The notes beneath the pieces were generated by a model. The model made no database searches and was not told the origin of the DNA. It saw nothing but the letters and a program-made list of their open reading frames with translations. A stretch of 64,000 bases of DNA from Prochlorococcus sp. AG-402-O16. Lineage in GTDB: Bacteria > Cyanobacteriota > Cyanobacteriia > PCC-6307 > Cyanobiaceae. The first letter of the stretch is position 1; the number at the start of each line of letters is the position of its first letter. The stretch covers positions 62,001-126,000 of the forward strand of contig QCIY01000002.1 of assembly GCA_003216415.1 (NCBI GenBank), given 5' to 3'. Shown here one piece after another: positions 53,252 through 63,345 of the stretch. Made by a program: the position numbers and the translations under genes.

Positions 53252-54655
53252 CTAAACATAAAGATCAGCCTTAGGATAGCCGATTCTCTTTTGTCTATCT
53301 ATTCTACTCTTATAAAGAGCCTGCCAAAGTGCACTTAATAGCAAAAGTATACCAAGTCTGCCCACAAACATACCGATAATAAGAATAAATTGGCCAAAAT
53401 GATTTAATTTTGCAGTTAAACCAATATCAAAACCAACTGTCGCAAATGCAGATATGCAAGTGAACAAAATTTCTAGGAATGTAAAAGATTCTTTTTTAAC
53501 AAACGTATTAGTGGTACTTAGCAGCATTGCCATTAAAAGAACGAAAAGCATAGATCCTACAGTGATTCCAACTGCCTTAAGAATAACTTTATCTGAAATT
53601 AATCTATTGCTAATAATTACATCTTTCTGACCTCTCAAAGTTGATCTAGTTGCAGCCATTAAAGCGATAAATGTAGTTGTTTTTATACCTCCACCAGTAC
53701 CGCCAGTACTTGCTCCAATAAACATCAGTGTCATTAATAATAAGAGACCGGTATCTGAGATAGAGGTCAAAGAGATCGGATAATTTGTGAAGCCTGCAGT
53801 TCTTGCGCTCACTGTTTCAAAGATTGATGATAATAATCTTTCAAACAAATTCAAATTATCGAAAAATTGACTATTTAATAATGATTCCGTGATAAAAAAT
53901 CCTAATGATCCGAATAATATTAGAGATAAACTTGTCCTAATAACCAATCTAGAATGAAGACTTAATTTGTTGTATGAAAGATTTTTTTTGTTACTCCAAA
54001 TATCATCAATAACCCGCCATCCCAGTCCGCCCATAACAATGAGAAAAACAAACACACTATTAACCAGAAAATTTGTTCTATAGTCTTGAAGACTATTTGA
54101 CAATAAAGAAAAACCTGCATTGTTATAAGCAGATATGCTGTGAAAAATTGAGGACCAAAGTCTTTCCCAATTATTTTGAATATCTACAAATCCAAAAGAA
54201 TATAAAATAATTGCACCAAAAGATATGATACATATCGCAGTTATAGCAATGCTTTGGAAAGTTCGACCAATTCCTCCAACTCCAAATTCATCTAGAGTCT
54301 TCCCTTTATCTAATCTAGTTCTAAGCTTTGTCCCCTTTACAACAAAACCTTGTAAAAATGTGGTAATAGCCATTAATCCTAAACCACCTGATAAGAGCAT
54401 AAATGCCAGAAAAACTTGGCCAAAGAAATTTAAATCAACACCAATGTCTATTATGGTTAAGCCAGTAACGGTTATAGCAGAAGTAGATGTAAAAAATGCT
54501 TCCCACAAACCTACTTTTGAAGATGAACATAAAGGGGAACTCAAAATTAAAGTTCCAATGAAAATAATAAACAACCCTGTAACAATAGTAAATTGAGGAA
54601 CTGATAGCTTTCTGTAAGCATCTTTTAACCTATAAACAAAACTTGTGAATTTCAC
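53252..54655 (-). CDS. ktrB: potassium transporter membrane subunit KtrB
   Basis: A 467-residue membrane protein of the Trk/Ktr/HKT superfamily, which evolved from K channels by fourfold repeat. All four selectivity-filter loops with their glycine are visible: SAITVTGLT, SAYNNAGFS, SARTAGFT and SAFATVGFD. It forms the K+ (Na+-dependent) pore regulated by KtrA. It is 5 bp downstream of the SLC13-type gene and 18 bp upstream of ktrA. Confidence 0.93.
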   Translation of the reverse strand: MKFTSFVYRLKDAYRKLSVPQFTIVTGLFIIFIGTLILSSPLCSSSKVGLWEAFFTSTSAITVTGLTIIDIGVDLNFFGQVFLAFMLLSGGLGLMAITTFLQGFVVKGTKLRTRLDKGKTLDEFGVGGIGRTFQSIAITAICIISFGAIILYSFGFVDIQNNWERLWSSIFHSISAYNNAGFSLLSNSLQDYRTNFLVNSVFVFLIVMGGLGWRVIDDIWSNKKNLSYNKLSLHSRLVIRTSLSLILFGSLGFFITESLLNSQFFDNLNLFERLLSSIFETVSARTAGFTNYPISLTSISDTGLLLLMTLMFIGASTGGTGGGIKTTTFIALMAATRSTLRGQKDVIISNRLISDKVILKAVGITVGSMLFVLLMAMLLSTTNTFVKKESFTFLEILFTCISAFATVGFDIGLTAKLNHFGQFILIIGMFVGRLGILLLLSALWQALYKSRIDRQKRIGYPKADLYV

Positions 54656-54660
54656 TTTAT

Positions 54661-56469
54661 TTATCTGAAGTTTAAAATTATCAAGGCTGGTACCGTAAAT
54701 GACATTATAAGTGTTAATCCAGCTCCATATTTTGCGATATCAAAAAATCTATATCTTCCAGGACCATAAACCATTAAATTTGTTTGATAACCCATTGGAG
54801 TCAAGAAAGATTGACTTGCACCGAATAAAACAAGCATTATTAATGCGCTTGGTGAAACGCCTAAAACATTTGAGAATTCAATAGCCACAGGCAAAATCAA
54901 AGCAACCGAAGCAGCATTACTTATAAATTGTGTAAGAATAACTGTCGATACAAAAATTACGACTAGTGCAAAATAAAGAGGCATTCCATTAAGAGCAAAG
55001 TTTAGATTGACTGCTATTAAATCTGCTAATCCTGTTACTTGCATAGCTACACTAAAGCATGATAAAGATCCCAATAATAAAATGACGTCTAACCTAATTG
55101 ATTTTTGTATCTCTGCAGGTCTTAAACATCCGCAAGCAACCATGGCAATAACTGCTAAAAGGACTGAACCTACTAATGGAATATTGGAAACCGAAGGTAA
55201 AACCACCATGCCGATTGCAATTGCAATCGATATAGGTTTTTTTATCAAGAAAGGTAAATCATCTTCGAATTGATCTAAAATAAGCAAATCATTACTAGCT
55301 TGCAAACCTCTTATTGAATCTAACGGTGCTTGCAATAATAAAACATCTCCAGCCCTTAAAACAGCTTGGCCTAATCTCTCCTGAACAGTTTGTTGACCTC
55401 TTCTTAGTGCCAAAACTGTTGCATTATGACGCTGCCTAAATCTTAATTCTCTCAAACTAGCCCCAGCCAGAGTTGAGCCCGAGGGTAACAGGGCTTCAAA
55501 GGTCTTAGTACCTTCATCATCTGAGAAAACATTAGCTCCATCGAAAGATGTTTTATTTTCGCCTAACAGTATGGTGTGTTCCTGCTGCAGCCTAAATAAG
55601 TCGGCCCTTGTAACGCGTATTATTAATCTATCGTCAGGTTCAATCTTTCTATCAGCCAAAGGAGGAAGAATAACTTTTCCATTTCGTTGCAATTCCAGAA
55701 CATCAACGTCAAATCGTCTTTGCAATCTACTATTTCTGACAGATTGTCCAACTAATTCTGAAGTAGAGGGAATAGTAATTTCAGTAAAATATATATTCAT
55801 ATCACCATTTTTAATAAATTCCTTATCTCTCCCTCTATCTGGCAAAAGGACGTCAGAAACTAGAATCATATAGGTTGTACCTATAAGCCATACAGGAATT
55901 CCGATAGAAGTCAAACTAAATAATTCCAAAGCTCCATAACCTAATTGCTGACTAATATCACTTACAAGAAGATTTACTGAGCTACCTAATAATGTCAGAG
56001 TTCCACCTAGTAAAGTTGCAAAAGAAAGAGGTAATAAAACTTTTGATGGTGATACATTTCTCCGCTCGCACCAACCTTCAATTAAGGGTAACAAAGATGC
56101 TACTACTGGTGTATTAGGTACAATTCCAGATATTGGAGCAATCAAAAAAGCTATTAGAGAAATTAATTTCCTTGGAGTTCTAATATTTTCAGAAGAAATC
56201 AATTCTCTTACTCTGTCTAAAGCACCACTTTTAAATAATGCAGAAGAAACTGCAAATAAACCCATAAGGGTAATTAAGGATGGGCTACCAAATCCAGCTA
56301 AAGCTTTTTCAGGAGAAAGAACCCCTGTAGCTATAAATATTCCAACACATAACAAACCAGTCAATTCTGGCGCAATAGTATTTTTAATAAACAAAATTAT
56401 TGACATTATTAAAACAACTACCGTTATAAACGCATCAAAGTTATTACTAACTACTGAAATTAAATTCAT
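54661..56469 (-). CDS. SLC13/ArsB-like ion transporter with two RCK-C domains
   Basis: A 602-residue membrane carrier of the divalent-anion:Na+ symporter/ArsB group. VSLITLMGLFAVSSALF-like helices flank LIALIAPISGIVPNTPVVA in the N-half and a matching C-half. Between the halves (about residues 220-370) are two RCK-C/TrkA-C domains: STSELVGQSVRNSRLQRRF and SGSTLAGASLRELRFRQRH. These domains are shared with ktrA. Sulfate, dicarboxylate or another anion is possible. It is first in a cluster with ktrB and ktrA. Confidence 0.85.
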   Translation of the reverse strand: MNLISVVSNNFDAFITVVVLIMSIILFIKNTIAPELTGLLCVGIFIATGVLSPEKALAGFGSPSLITLMGLFAVSSALFKSGALDRVRELISSENIRTPRKLISLIAFLIAPISGIVPNTPVVASLLPLIEGWCERRNVSPSKVLLPLSFATLLGGTLTLLGSSVNLLVSDISQQLGYGALELFSLTSIGIPVWLIGTTYMILVSDVLLPDRGRDKEFIKNGDMNIYFTEITIPSTSELVGQSVRNSRLQRRFDVDVLELQRNGKVILPPLADRKIEPDDRLIIRVTRADLFRLQQEHTILLGENKTSFDGANVFSDDEGTKTFEALLPSGSTLAGASLRELRFRQRHNATVLALRRGQQTVQERLGQAVLRAGDVLLLQAPLDSIRGLQASNDLLILDQFEDDLPFLIKKPISIAIAIGMVVLPSVSNIPLVGSVLLAVIAMVACGCLRPAEIQKSIRLDVILLLGSLSCFSVAMQVTGLADLIAVNLNFALNGMPLYFALVVIFVSTVILTQFISNAASVALILPVAIEFSNVLGVSPSALIMLVLFGASQSFLTPMGYQTNLMVYGPGRYRFFDIAKYGAGLTLIMSFTVPALIILNFR

Positions 56470-56518
56470 ACGAAACTTATTTAACTCAATATACCCAAAA
56501 ACAATATTTCAAAAAAGT

Positions 56519-57712
56519 TTAATTGGAATTATCTTTTTTATGAAACTTTTTAAAAATAGATTTTTTTTGGAATATCCAAGAAGATACAGATTTTAAGCTT
56601 TCAGTAATATTAGGCAACTTAGAAGAATATATAAGTCTTCTTGCCTCAAAAGCCAATTTCCCAGATAAAGTAACCCCAAGCCCAGAAATTGAAGCTTCAC
56701 CTATTCCTAAGCTAATCATTTCACCATTTTCTTTAAATTCAAAGGGCAAAGGATCCTTTCCTTGAATTAAAAGTTCTAAATTATTAGCCAGATGATTTCC
56801 TTGCTGCATAGCGACTTGAGCAGTTATGGGCAAATCCTCCATTCCTTCAATAACTGAAATATCGCCAATAGCAAAACAGTTTTTATGGTTTTCTATTTGT
56901 AAATTATTATCAACTAAAATTCGTCCAAATTTTTTTGTTATTTCGTCAGTTTCTAAATAAGACAAATTAGGTTTAACACCTGCAGTCCAAATAACAATAT
57001 CTTTATCCAAAGAAGTTATTCCAACCTCACTAGAAATACTAATTTTAGTTTCTGAGACTTCTTGAACTATGGAATTCAAAAGAACGTTGATTTTTCTTTT
57101 TTCTAATGCCTTCTCTGCTTGTTCTCTATTAAAAATTTTGTTTTTATTAAGGATTTGATTTGATTTTTCTATTACATTAATTTCAAATTGGTCTGTAAAT
57201 ATATCTTTAATTTTGCATGCTAACTCGATGCCAGAGGGACCACCTCCAACTATGAATAACTTTTTATGAAAAGCAGTTTCTTGTGATTTTTTTAAAAAAG
57301 AATTTAATTTATTTAGATCGTGAAAATCATTAAAAAAATAACAATTTTCATTTACACCTTTTATTAAAAAACTATTTGGAATAGATCCTGTACAGATAAC
57401 TAGATAATGATAACTTAATTTTAAATCGTCACTAAATTCAAGAATATTTTCTTTGAAGACAATCTTGGTTAAACAATTTTTTAAGAAAGTGATACCCGCA
57501 TCAGAAAAAATATTTGCAAATTTTGGGGTGGCTTCCCAACTTCTTATTTCTTTACTTAAAACTTCGTACATTAAAGGTTTAAATATAAAGTTAGTTTCAG
57601 AATCAACCACGAGAATCGGTAAAGAGGGATTAAGACTCTTTAAATTCAAAGCGAATGTCATACCTGCAAAACCTGCTCCAACTATTACTAATGGTTTTTG
57701 TATTGGATTCAT
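56519..57712 (-). CDS. type II NAD(P)H dehydrogenase (NDH-2)
   Basis: A 397-residue flavoprotein with two Rossmann motifs: VIVGAGFAGMTFALNL (FAD) and KLFIVGGGPSGIELACKI (NADH). FAIGDISVI is the FAD-closing motif. It oxidises NAD(P)H to a membrane quinone without pumping protons. The C-terminal end is a basic, amphipathic segment (FQKKSIFKKFHKK) that may attach it to the membrane. It is on the minus strand, diverging from cysH. Confidence 0.88.
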   Translation of the reverse strand: MNPIQKPLVIVGAGFAGMTFALNLKSLNPSLPILVVDSETNFIFKPLMYEVLSKEIRSWEATPKFANIFSDAGITFLKNCLTKIVFKENILEFSDDLKLSYHYLVICTGSIPNSFLIKGVNENCYFFNDFHDLNKLNSFLKKSQETAFHKKLFIVGGGPSGIELACKIKDIFTDQFEINVIEKSNQILNKNKIFNREQAEKALEKRKINVLLNSIVQEVSETKISISSEVGITSLDKDIVIWTAGVKPNLSYLETDEITKKFGRILVDNNLQIENHKNCFAIGDISVIEGMEDLPITAQVAMQQGNHLANNLELLIQGKDPLPFEFKENGEMISLGIGEASISGLGVTLSGKLAFEARRLIYSSKLPNITESLKSVSSWIFQKKSIFKKFHKKDNSN

Positions 57713-57807
57713 TAGAGAAATATTGTTATGCGTAAATGTATTATTAAACTATAGGAATAATTTTTAAATTGAGCGAAATAACATTAAACTCATAACCGAA
57801 TTGAAGA

Positions 57808-58530
57808 ATGATTGAAAACATCCACAAAGATATTCAAACTAACTTAAGGAAATATAATCAAGAGCTAGTAGATATGAAACCGCAAGGAATACTCACATGG
57901 GGTTATGAAAAGTTTGATAATCAATTTGCTATTACAACAAGTTTTGGTATACATTCATCAGTTCTTTTAAATATGGTCAGCAAATTATGTCTACAAAAAA
58001 AAATCAAAATATTTTGGATAGATACAGGTTACCTACCTCCAGAAACATACCATTACGCTGAAAAGCTTATTGAAGATTTATCCTTAGAAGTAGAAATTCT
58101 GCAAAGTGAATTATCTCCAGCAAGAATGGAGGCTAAATACGGAAAACTTTGGGAAACGAATAAAGAGAGTGATTTAGATAAGTATCATGAATTAAGAAAG
58201 ATAAAACCTTTAGAAAATGGTCTAGAAAAATATAATATTTCCTGTTGGGCAAGCGGTGTTAGATCAAGTCAAACAGAAAATAGAACCAAAATGAAATCCT
58301 TAGACGTAATTCGTCAAAGACTTTCTTTAAGACCTTTATTAAATTGGACAAATAAAGATATTTTTTCTTATATGGAAGAGAATAATTTACCTGACCATCC
58401 ACTTTTTATCAAAGGTTATTCTTCTGTAGGCGATTGGCATTCAAGCGGTCCCGATGGTATTGAAACAAAAGGCAGAGATACAAGATTTGGCGGGATTAAA
58501 CAAGAATGTGGAATACACACTAATAATTAA
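57808..58530 (+). CDS. cysH: phosphoadenosine phosphosulfate (PAPS) reductase
   Basis: A 240-residue reductase that makes sulfite from PAPS, with thioredoxin as donor. TTSFGIHSSVLLN is the PP-loop, and the C-terminal ECGIHTNN holds the catalytic cysteine. The double-cysteine iron-sulfur motif of APS reductases is missing (ISCWASGVRSSQT has a single Cys), so this is the PAPS-specific type. coaX follows after 15 bp. Confidence 0.93.
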   Translation: MIENIHKDIQTNLRKYNQELVDMKPQGILTWGYEKFDNQFAITTSFGIHSSVLLNMVSKLCLQKKIKIFWIDTGYLPPETYHYAEKLIEDLSLEVEILQSELSPARMEAKYGKLWETNKESDLDKYHELRKIKPLENGLEKYNISCWASGVRSSQTENRTKMKSLDVIRQRLSLRPLLNWTNKDIFSYMEENNLPDHPLFIKGYSSVGDWHSSGPDGIETKGRDTRFGGIKQECGIHTNN

Positions 58531-58545
58531 ATTGATCATAAAAAA

Positions 58546-59229
58546 ATGGTCTCAGATATAAATTTTTTATTAGTAGGCAATAGTAGGCTTCATTGGGCAA
58601 GATGTTCTAAAAATCATTCTAAATTCTTTCATACGAAAAAAGATCAAAAAGTACCTGAAAATATAGATCTTGATCAATTAATTTGGGCTTCAGTAGGAAA
58701 ACTACCAAATTTCTTGCTGAAAAAAGACAATGAAATAAAAACTAAAGATATTCAGTTATCAAATCTTCCTGATTATTTTGGAGTTGATAGAGCTTTTGCC
58801 TGTATTGCAGCTTTAAAAATTATTGAAAACCCTTTCAAAAAAGATTTGCTAATTGCAGATTTTGGGACAATATTATCAATAACAAAATTGAATTCAAATG
58901 GATCTATTATTGGAGGTCAACTTATTCCAGGTTTTCTAACACAATTAAAATCAATGGAACAAAATACAAAAAATCTTAAAGTTCCCAAAAAATATGATAT
59001 TCCGATCAAAGATTTTTTAATTAATACAGAAGAAGCAATTTTAAAAGGAGTAATCAACTCTCTTACTGGAGTGATTAATACTTTATTTAATCCCGCAAAG
59101 GATATTTTAGTAATCTGTGGAGGAGACTCTGAATTCATTACAAAATCTCTAAAGACTCAAAAAGAAAATATTATCAATGCTCCTAATTTAGTTATGGAGG
59201 GGATGATTATTCACCACTTGTCCTTATAA
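58546..59229 (+). CDS. coaX: type III pantothenate kinase
   Basis: A 227-residue CoaX-type kinase that makes 4'-phosphopantothenate for coenzyme A. The N-terminal phosphate loop is LLVGNSRLHWA, a variant of DxGNT. DFGTILSITKL and GGQLIPGF follow, with ICGGDSEF near the end. It is shorter and more diverged than typical CoaX, as is usual in marine picocyanobacteria. Follows cysH. Confidence 0.87.
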   Translation: MVSDINFLLVGNSRLHWARCSKNHSKFFHTKKDQKVPENIDLDQLIWASVGKLPNFLLKKDNEIKTKDIQLSNLPDYFGVDRAFACIAALKIIENPFKKDLLIADFGTILSITKLNSNGSIIGGQLIPGFLTQLKSMEQNTKNLKVPKKYDIPIKDFLINTEEAILKGVINSLTGVINTLFNPAKDILVICGGDSEFITKSLKTQKENIINAPNLVMEGMIIHHLSL

Positions 59230-59232
59230 AAA

Positions 59233-59700
59233 TTATTTTAACCCAAGGTCTGCAATTATATGATCAGCCATTATTGCTGCTTTTACCTTTAAGTAAACTT
59301 TTTCGATGTTACCATCAGTATCAATCAAATAAGTATTTCTCATCATTCCCATATATTCTTTTCCCATGAATTTCTTAAGTCCATAGCTATCGTAATCAGA
59401 AGAAACTTTAAAAGGTTCAGGATCAGTTAAAAGAATAAAAGGTAAATCAAATTTTTCTATAAACTTCTGATGAGAGGAGGCATTATCTTTACTAATACCA
59501 AGCACAACAATATTATTTTTTTGGAGTAAATCCCAATTCTCTTTAAAATTACAGGCTTCTTTAGTACACCCTGGAGTATTATCTTTTGGATAAAAATATA
59601 GTATTATTCTTTTACCTTTAAAATCACTAAGAGAAACTTCTTTCTCAAAAGAATCTTTTAATTTAAATTCTGGTGCTTTGTCGCCAACCTTAAGAGCCAT
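59233..59700 (-). CDS. bcp: peroxiredoxin Q/bacterioferritin comigratory protein
   Basis: A 155-residue thiol peroxidase from ATG 59700 (MALKVGDKAPEFKLKDSFEK). The peroxidatic Cys45 and resolving Cys50 are in TPGCTKEACNF, a PrxQ-type spacing. It detoxifies peroxides with thioredoxin as donor. An upstream in-frame start at 59736 is not supported. Its start codon shares bases with the TTG start proposed for the divergent phosphopantetheinyl transferase. Confidence 0.95.
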   Translation of the reverse strand: MALKVGDKAPEFKLKDSFEKEVSLSDFKGKRIILYFYPKDNTPGCTKEACNFKENWDLLQKNNIVVLGISKDNASSHQKFIEKFDLPFILLTDPEPFKVSSDYDSYGLKKFMGKEYMGMMRNTYLIDTDGNIEKVYLKVKAAIMADHIIADLGLK

Positions 59701-60356
59701 TGAAATTATTAAATGAGTATAAATATAAAATACCAAAAATTTGGTTTTATGAAATTAAAGGTGTGCAAGATGTCGCAACGGTAGAAGAAATTAAAACTGC
59801 AAAAAATCTATCAAGTTTAAGATCAAAGATTTTTTTAGAAACAAGAGCTTATTTACGACAATCACTTTCAACGCTTTTTGATTTAGATCCCCTAAAAATT
59901 CCGATTAATGCTCATCCTGGAGAACCTCCAAGCTTACCATCTGGCATGGGAAATATAAGTTTAAGTCATTGTAAAGATGCCATCATTATAGTCTGGCATA
60001 AAAGCAAAATAGGGATTGATATTGAGAGAACAGATCGAGATTTTAACCATGTAAAATTTGCAGAAAAATATTTTTTTCATACTAATAAATCAATCCATAA
60101 TAATTATTTGACGAAGCATATGATATTAAATCAATGGTGTGCAGTTGAAGCGGCTATAAAATGGGATCATGGAAAATTATCTAAAGACATAAACCATTGG
60201 CAATATTTTGAAAAGCCAAAAGAGTTAATTCATAAGAAGAAAAACATACATTTAAATTATTCAAAGATTAACTTCCATAATTGGACTATTGCTTTAGCCT
60301 ACGAAAAAAAAACTTCTTTTAATCCTGAGATGATTTGTTGTTCGAAAAATTTTTAG
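59700..60356 (+). CDS. 4'-phosphopantetheinyl transferase (Sfp/HetI type)
   Basis: A 218-residue enzyme that attaches the pantetheine arm to carrier proteins. GIDIERTDRDF carries the Mg-binding aspartate and glutamate, and WCAVEAAIKW is the WxxKEA-like motif. The start is uncertain: TTG 59700 is the farthest possible before an in-frame stop, and it overlaps the bcp start codon. Later GTG starts near 59760 are possible. The 3' end overlaps rarA by 4 bp. Confidence 0.85.
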   Translation: MKLLNEYKYKIPKIWFYEIKGVQDVATVEEIKTAKNLSSLRSKIFLETRAYLRQSLSTLFDLDPLKIPINAHPGEPPSLPSGMGNISLSHCKDAIIIVWHKSKIGIDIERTDRDFNHVKFAEKYFFHTNKSIHNNYLTKHMILNQWCAVEAAIKWDHGKLSKDINHWQYFEKPKELIHKKKNIHLNYSKINFHNWTIALAYEKKTSFNPEMICCSKNF

Positions 60357-61642
60357 TTTTCTTTTCTTCGAAGCAGTTCTTCATATTTAGTTTTCTCCCA
60401 TCCATTATTATTTGGTTCCCATATTTTTAAACCTATTAAAGATTTAGGAAGATATTCTTGTGCAACCCAATTGCCTGGATAATTATGAGGATTGACATAA
60501 CTATTAGAATTATTTTTTAAATGCAATGGTACATCAAAAGCATTGGTAAATTTGATTGTTTCAATTGCTTTAAAAATGCTTTTCGTACTATTACTTTTTG
60601 GAGACATGGCTAAATATAAAGAAGCCTGCGTTAAAAAATATAATCCTTCTGGAAAACCAACTCTATCAAAAGCATCACAACAAGATTTTACTACTACTAT
60701 GGCATTAGGATCAGCCATACCAATATCTTCACTAGCAGATATAAGTAGTCTTCTAAAAATAAAATTAGGATCTTCACCAGCCTCCAGCATATTCGCAAGC
60801 CAGAATAAAGTTGCATCCGGATCAGAACCTCTTATGGACTTGATAAAGGCGCTTATTACATCGTAATGATTTTGACCATTTTTATCGTAAACAATATTTT
60901 TCTCTTGAATTGCATCCTCTGCTATTGAGAGATTAATATTGATTTCTTTAGCATCATTTTCAGCAGTTGTTTCTATGGCCATCTCTAAGGCGTTGATTAA
61001 TGTTCTTGCATCTCCGCCAGAAAATTTAATTAAATGACTTTTTGCATCCTGGGTTAAAGAAACCTTTTTTGAATCTTTTTGTTTTGAATAGTGAGTTATA
61101 ACTTTTTGTATTATTTTCTGCAAATCATTTTCAGCCAAAGGAAGTAATGTAAAAATACGCGACCTACTAACAAGCGCTTTATTAACAGCAAAGAAAGGGT
61201 TTTCAGTTGTAGCACCAATAAAAGTTATTGTTCCATTTTCTATTGAAGGTAATAATGCATCTTGCTGAACTGATGTAAATCTATGAACTTCATCGATAAA
61301 TAAAATTGTTTTTCTTTTTGAATTTATTAATCTATCTTTTGCATTAGCGATTTCATTTCTTAATTCTTTAACACTTGATAATACTGCATTTAACTTTATT
61401 AATTTTGAACGCGTATTAAAAGAAATAATTTCAATTAGAGTAGTTTTTCCAACTCCAGGAGGGCCAGAAAAAATAAAATTACTAATCTTATCTTTTAAAA
61501 TTGCACTTCTTAAGAGCGAGTTCTCATTCAAGATTGGTTGTTGACCAAAAAAATCGTCCAAATCCTTTGGTCTTAATTTATCTGCCAAAGGTGCATTATT
61601 TTCTATTTGAGAATAATTAGTAAATAAATTTTCAGAATGCAT
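60353..61642 (-). CDS. rarA: replication-associated recombination protein RarA (MgsA)
   Basis: A 429-residue AAA+ ATPase. Walker A is GPPGVGKTTL, Walker B ILFIDEVHRF, and sensor 1 is FIGATTENPFF. The C-terminal part (DPNFIFRRLLISASEDIGMADP) is the MgsA_C domain that drives tetramerisation. RarA acts at stalled or damaged replication forks. Normal length for the family. Followed upstream by pgm with 33 bp. Confidence 0.93.
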   Translation of the reverse strand: MHSENLFTNYSQIENNAPLADKLRPKDLDDFFGQQPILNENSLLRSAILKDKISNFIFSGPPGVGKTTLIEIISFNTRSKLIKLNAVLSSVKELRNEIANAKDRLINSKRKTILFIDEVHRFTSVQQDALLPSIENGTITFIGATTENPFFAVNKALVSRSRIFTLLPLAENDLQKIIQKVITHYSKQKDSKKVSLTQDAKSHLIKFSGGDARTLINALEMAIETTAENDAKEININLSIAEDAIQEKNIVYDKNGQNHYDVISAFIKSIRGSDPDATLFWLANMLEAGEDPNFIFRRLLISASEDIGMADPNAIVVVKSCCDAFDRVGFPEGLYFLTQASLYLAMSPKSNSTKSIFKAIETIKFTNAFDVPLHLKNNSNSYVNPHNYPGNWVAQEYLPKSLIGLKIWEPNNNGWEKTKYEELLRRKEN

Positions 61643-61675
61643 ATAAATAAAATCAACAAATCATTACTTTCAAGT

Positions 61676-63313
61676 CTATGTAATTACTGTAGGAGTTTCC
61701 ATTTGAGTAAGTTTTGAAATATTTAATAAAGCATCTAAATCATTTATTAGAGGTTTCAAAGCGACCTGAGGATTTAACGAAAGATTTAATTGAGGATTGA
61801 AAAATTTTTCAAAGTAAAGTCTTAATGTTGCACCCTTAGTTCCAGTTCCAGAAAGGCGCACAATTACTCGAGAATTATCATCAAGCACCAACCTTAAACC
61901 TTGATTTTCACTTGTAGAATTATCAACGGGATCTAAATATGAAAAATTATCTGCATTTTTAACTAAATGACCAGCAAAATTAGTTCCTTTTAAATTTTCG
62001 AGCATAGAGGTTAGATTACCAAAAATTTGATTAGCAATATTTAAGGGGATTGCCTCATAATCATGCCTTGAATAATAATTCCTACCAAATTGTTTCCAAT
62101 GATTCTGCATCAAATCACTTACCGAACATTTTTTCTCAGCTAAAACTTGTAACCAATACAAAACTGCCCATAATCCATCTTTCTCTCTTACATGATTACT
62201 ACCTGTTCCAAAACTTTCTTCTCCACATAAAGTAATTAAATTAGAATCCAAAAGATTTCCAAAAAACTTCCAGCCAGTAGGTGTCTCGAAACAAGGTATA
62301 TTTAATGCTCGAGCAACATTATCAACCGCTGAGCTAGTTGGCATGGATCGTGCTACACCTGAAATACCATTTTTATATCCCGGGACACATTTAGTGTTAG
62401 CAGTTATAACTGCAAGGCTATCACTAGGATTTACAAAGCATCCACTTCCTAAAATCATATTCCTATCTCCATCTCCATCGCAAGCAGCACCAAAACTATA
62501 AGATTTTTTATTTAATAACAAATCAGCTAAATGGGAAGCGTAAGTAAGATTAGGATCAGGATGTAAACCTCCAAAATCTTTTAACGGGTTACCATTCATA
62601 ACACAATCACTTGCAAGACCCATTTTTTCAACAAAAATATTTTTTGCATATGGGCCTGTAACAGCATTCATTGCATCAAAGATTAACGAGAAGTCTTTTT
62701 TTAAAAAATCACTAATTTGATCAAAATCAAAAATTTTCTCCATCAAATTAGAATAATCTTTCAATCCATCAATTATTTCTAAGGTAGTTTCACCGTAAGA
62801 ATAAGTTCCATATTCATTAAAATCAGGTAATTGAATTTTACAAATTTTATATTTAGTTAGTAATTGTGAAGCCTTGAAAATCCTATTAGTAATTATCTCA
62901 GGAGCTGGACCACCATTAGAGATATTCAATTTCACTCCAAAGTCACCATCAATCCCACCAGGATTATGGCTTGCAGAAAGAATAATTCCCCCAATAGCGT
63001 TTTCTTTTCTAATTAAATGCGATGTAGCAGGAGTAGATAATAAACCGTATTTTGGAACAATAACCTTTTGAACTTTATGAGCAACGCATATTTGCACAAT
63101 TTTTTCTATTGCTTCAATATTGCCATATCTACCATCACCACCAACTACTAATGTTGAACCTTGTAAATCTTCCAATGATTGTAAGATTGCTTCAATAAAA
63201 ATTTCTAGATAATGTTCTTCCTGAAACTGTAAAGTACTTTTTCTTAAACCAGAAGTTCCTGGTTTTTGATCTAAAAAAGGAGAATTTATATTAATTTCAT
63301 TAACTTGAGTCAT
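61676..63313 (-). CDS. pgm: phosphoglucomutase (alpha-D-glucose phosphate specific)
   Basis: A 545-residue enzyme linking glucose-1-P and glucose-6-P for glycogen and sugar-nucleotide synthesis. The active serine is in SASHNPGG, the metal loop is DGDGDRN, and the sugar-binding loop is CGEESFGTGSNH. The C-terminal SGTGTKGATLRLY holds the phosphate-binding loop. All four domains are present at expected length. Confidence 0.95.
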   Translation of the reverse strand: MTQVNEININSPFLDQKPGTSGLRKSTLQFQEEHYLEIFIEAILQSLEDLQGSTLVVGGDGRYGNIEAIEKIVQICVAHKVQKVIVPKYGLLSTPATSHLIRKENAIGGIILSASHNPGGIDGDFGVKLNISNGGPAPEIITNRIFKASQLLTKYKICKIQLPDFNEYGTYSYGETTLEIIDGLKDYSNLMEKIFDFDQISDFLKKDFSLIFDAMNAVTGPYAKNIFVEKMGLASDCVMNGNPLKDFGGLHPDPNLTYASHLADLLLNKKSYSFGAACDGDGDRNMILGSGCFVNPSDSLAVITANTKCVPGYKNGISGVARSMPTSSAVDNVARALNIPCFETPTGWKFFGNLLDSNLITLCGEESFGTGSNHVREKDGLWAVLYWLQVLAEKKCSVSDLMQNHWKQFGRNYYSRHDYEAIPLNIANQIFGNLTSMLENLKGTNFAGHLVKNADNFSYLDPVDNSTSENQGLRLVLDDNSRVIVRLSGTGTKGATLRLYFEKFFNPQLNLSLNPQVALKPLINDLDALLNISKLTQMETPTVIT

Positions 63314-63345
63314 ATTTTTAAGAAACTTCCAAAAATCTAACTAAA

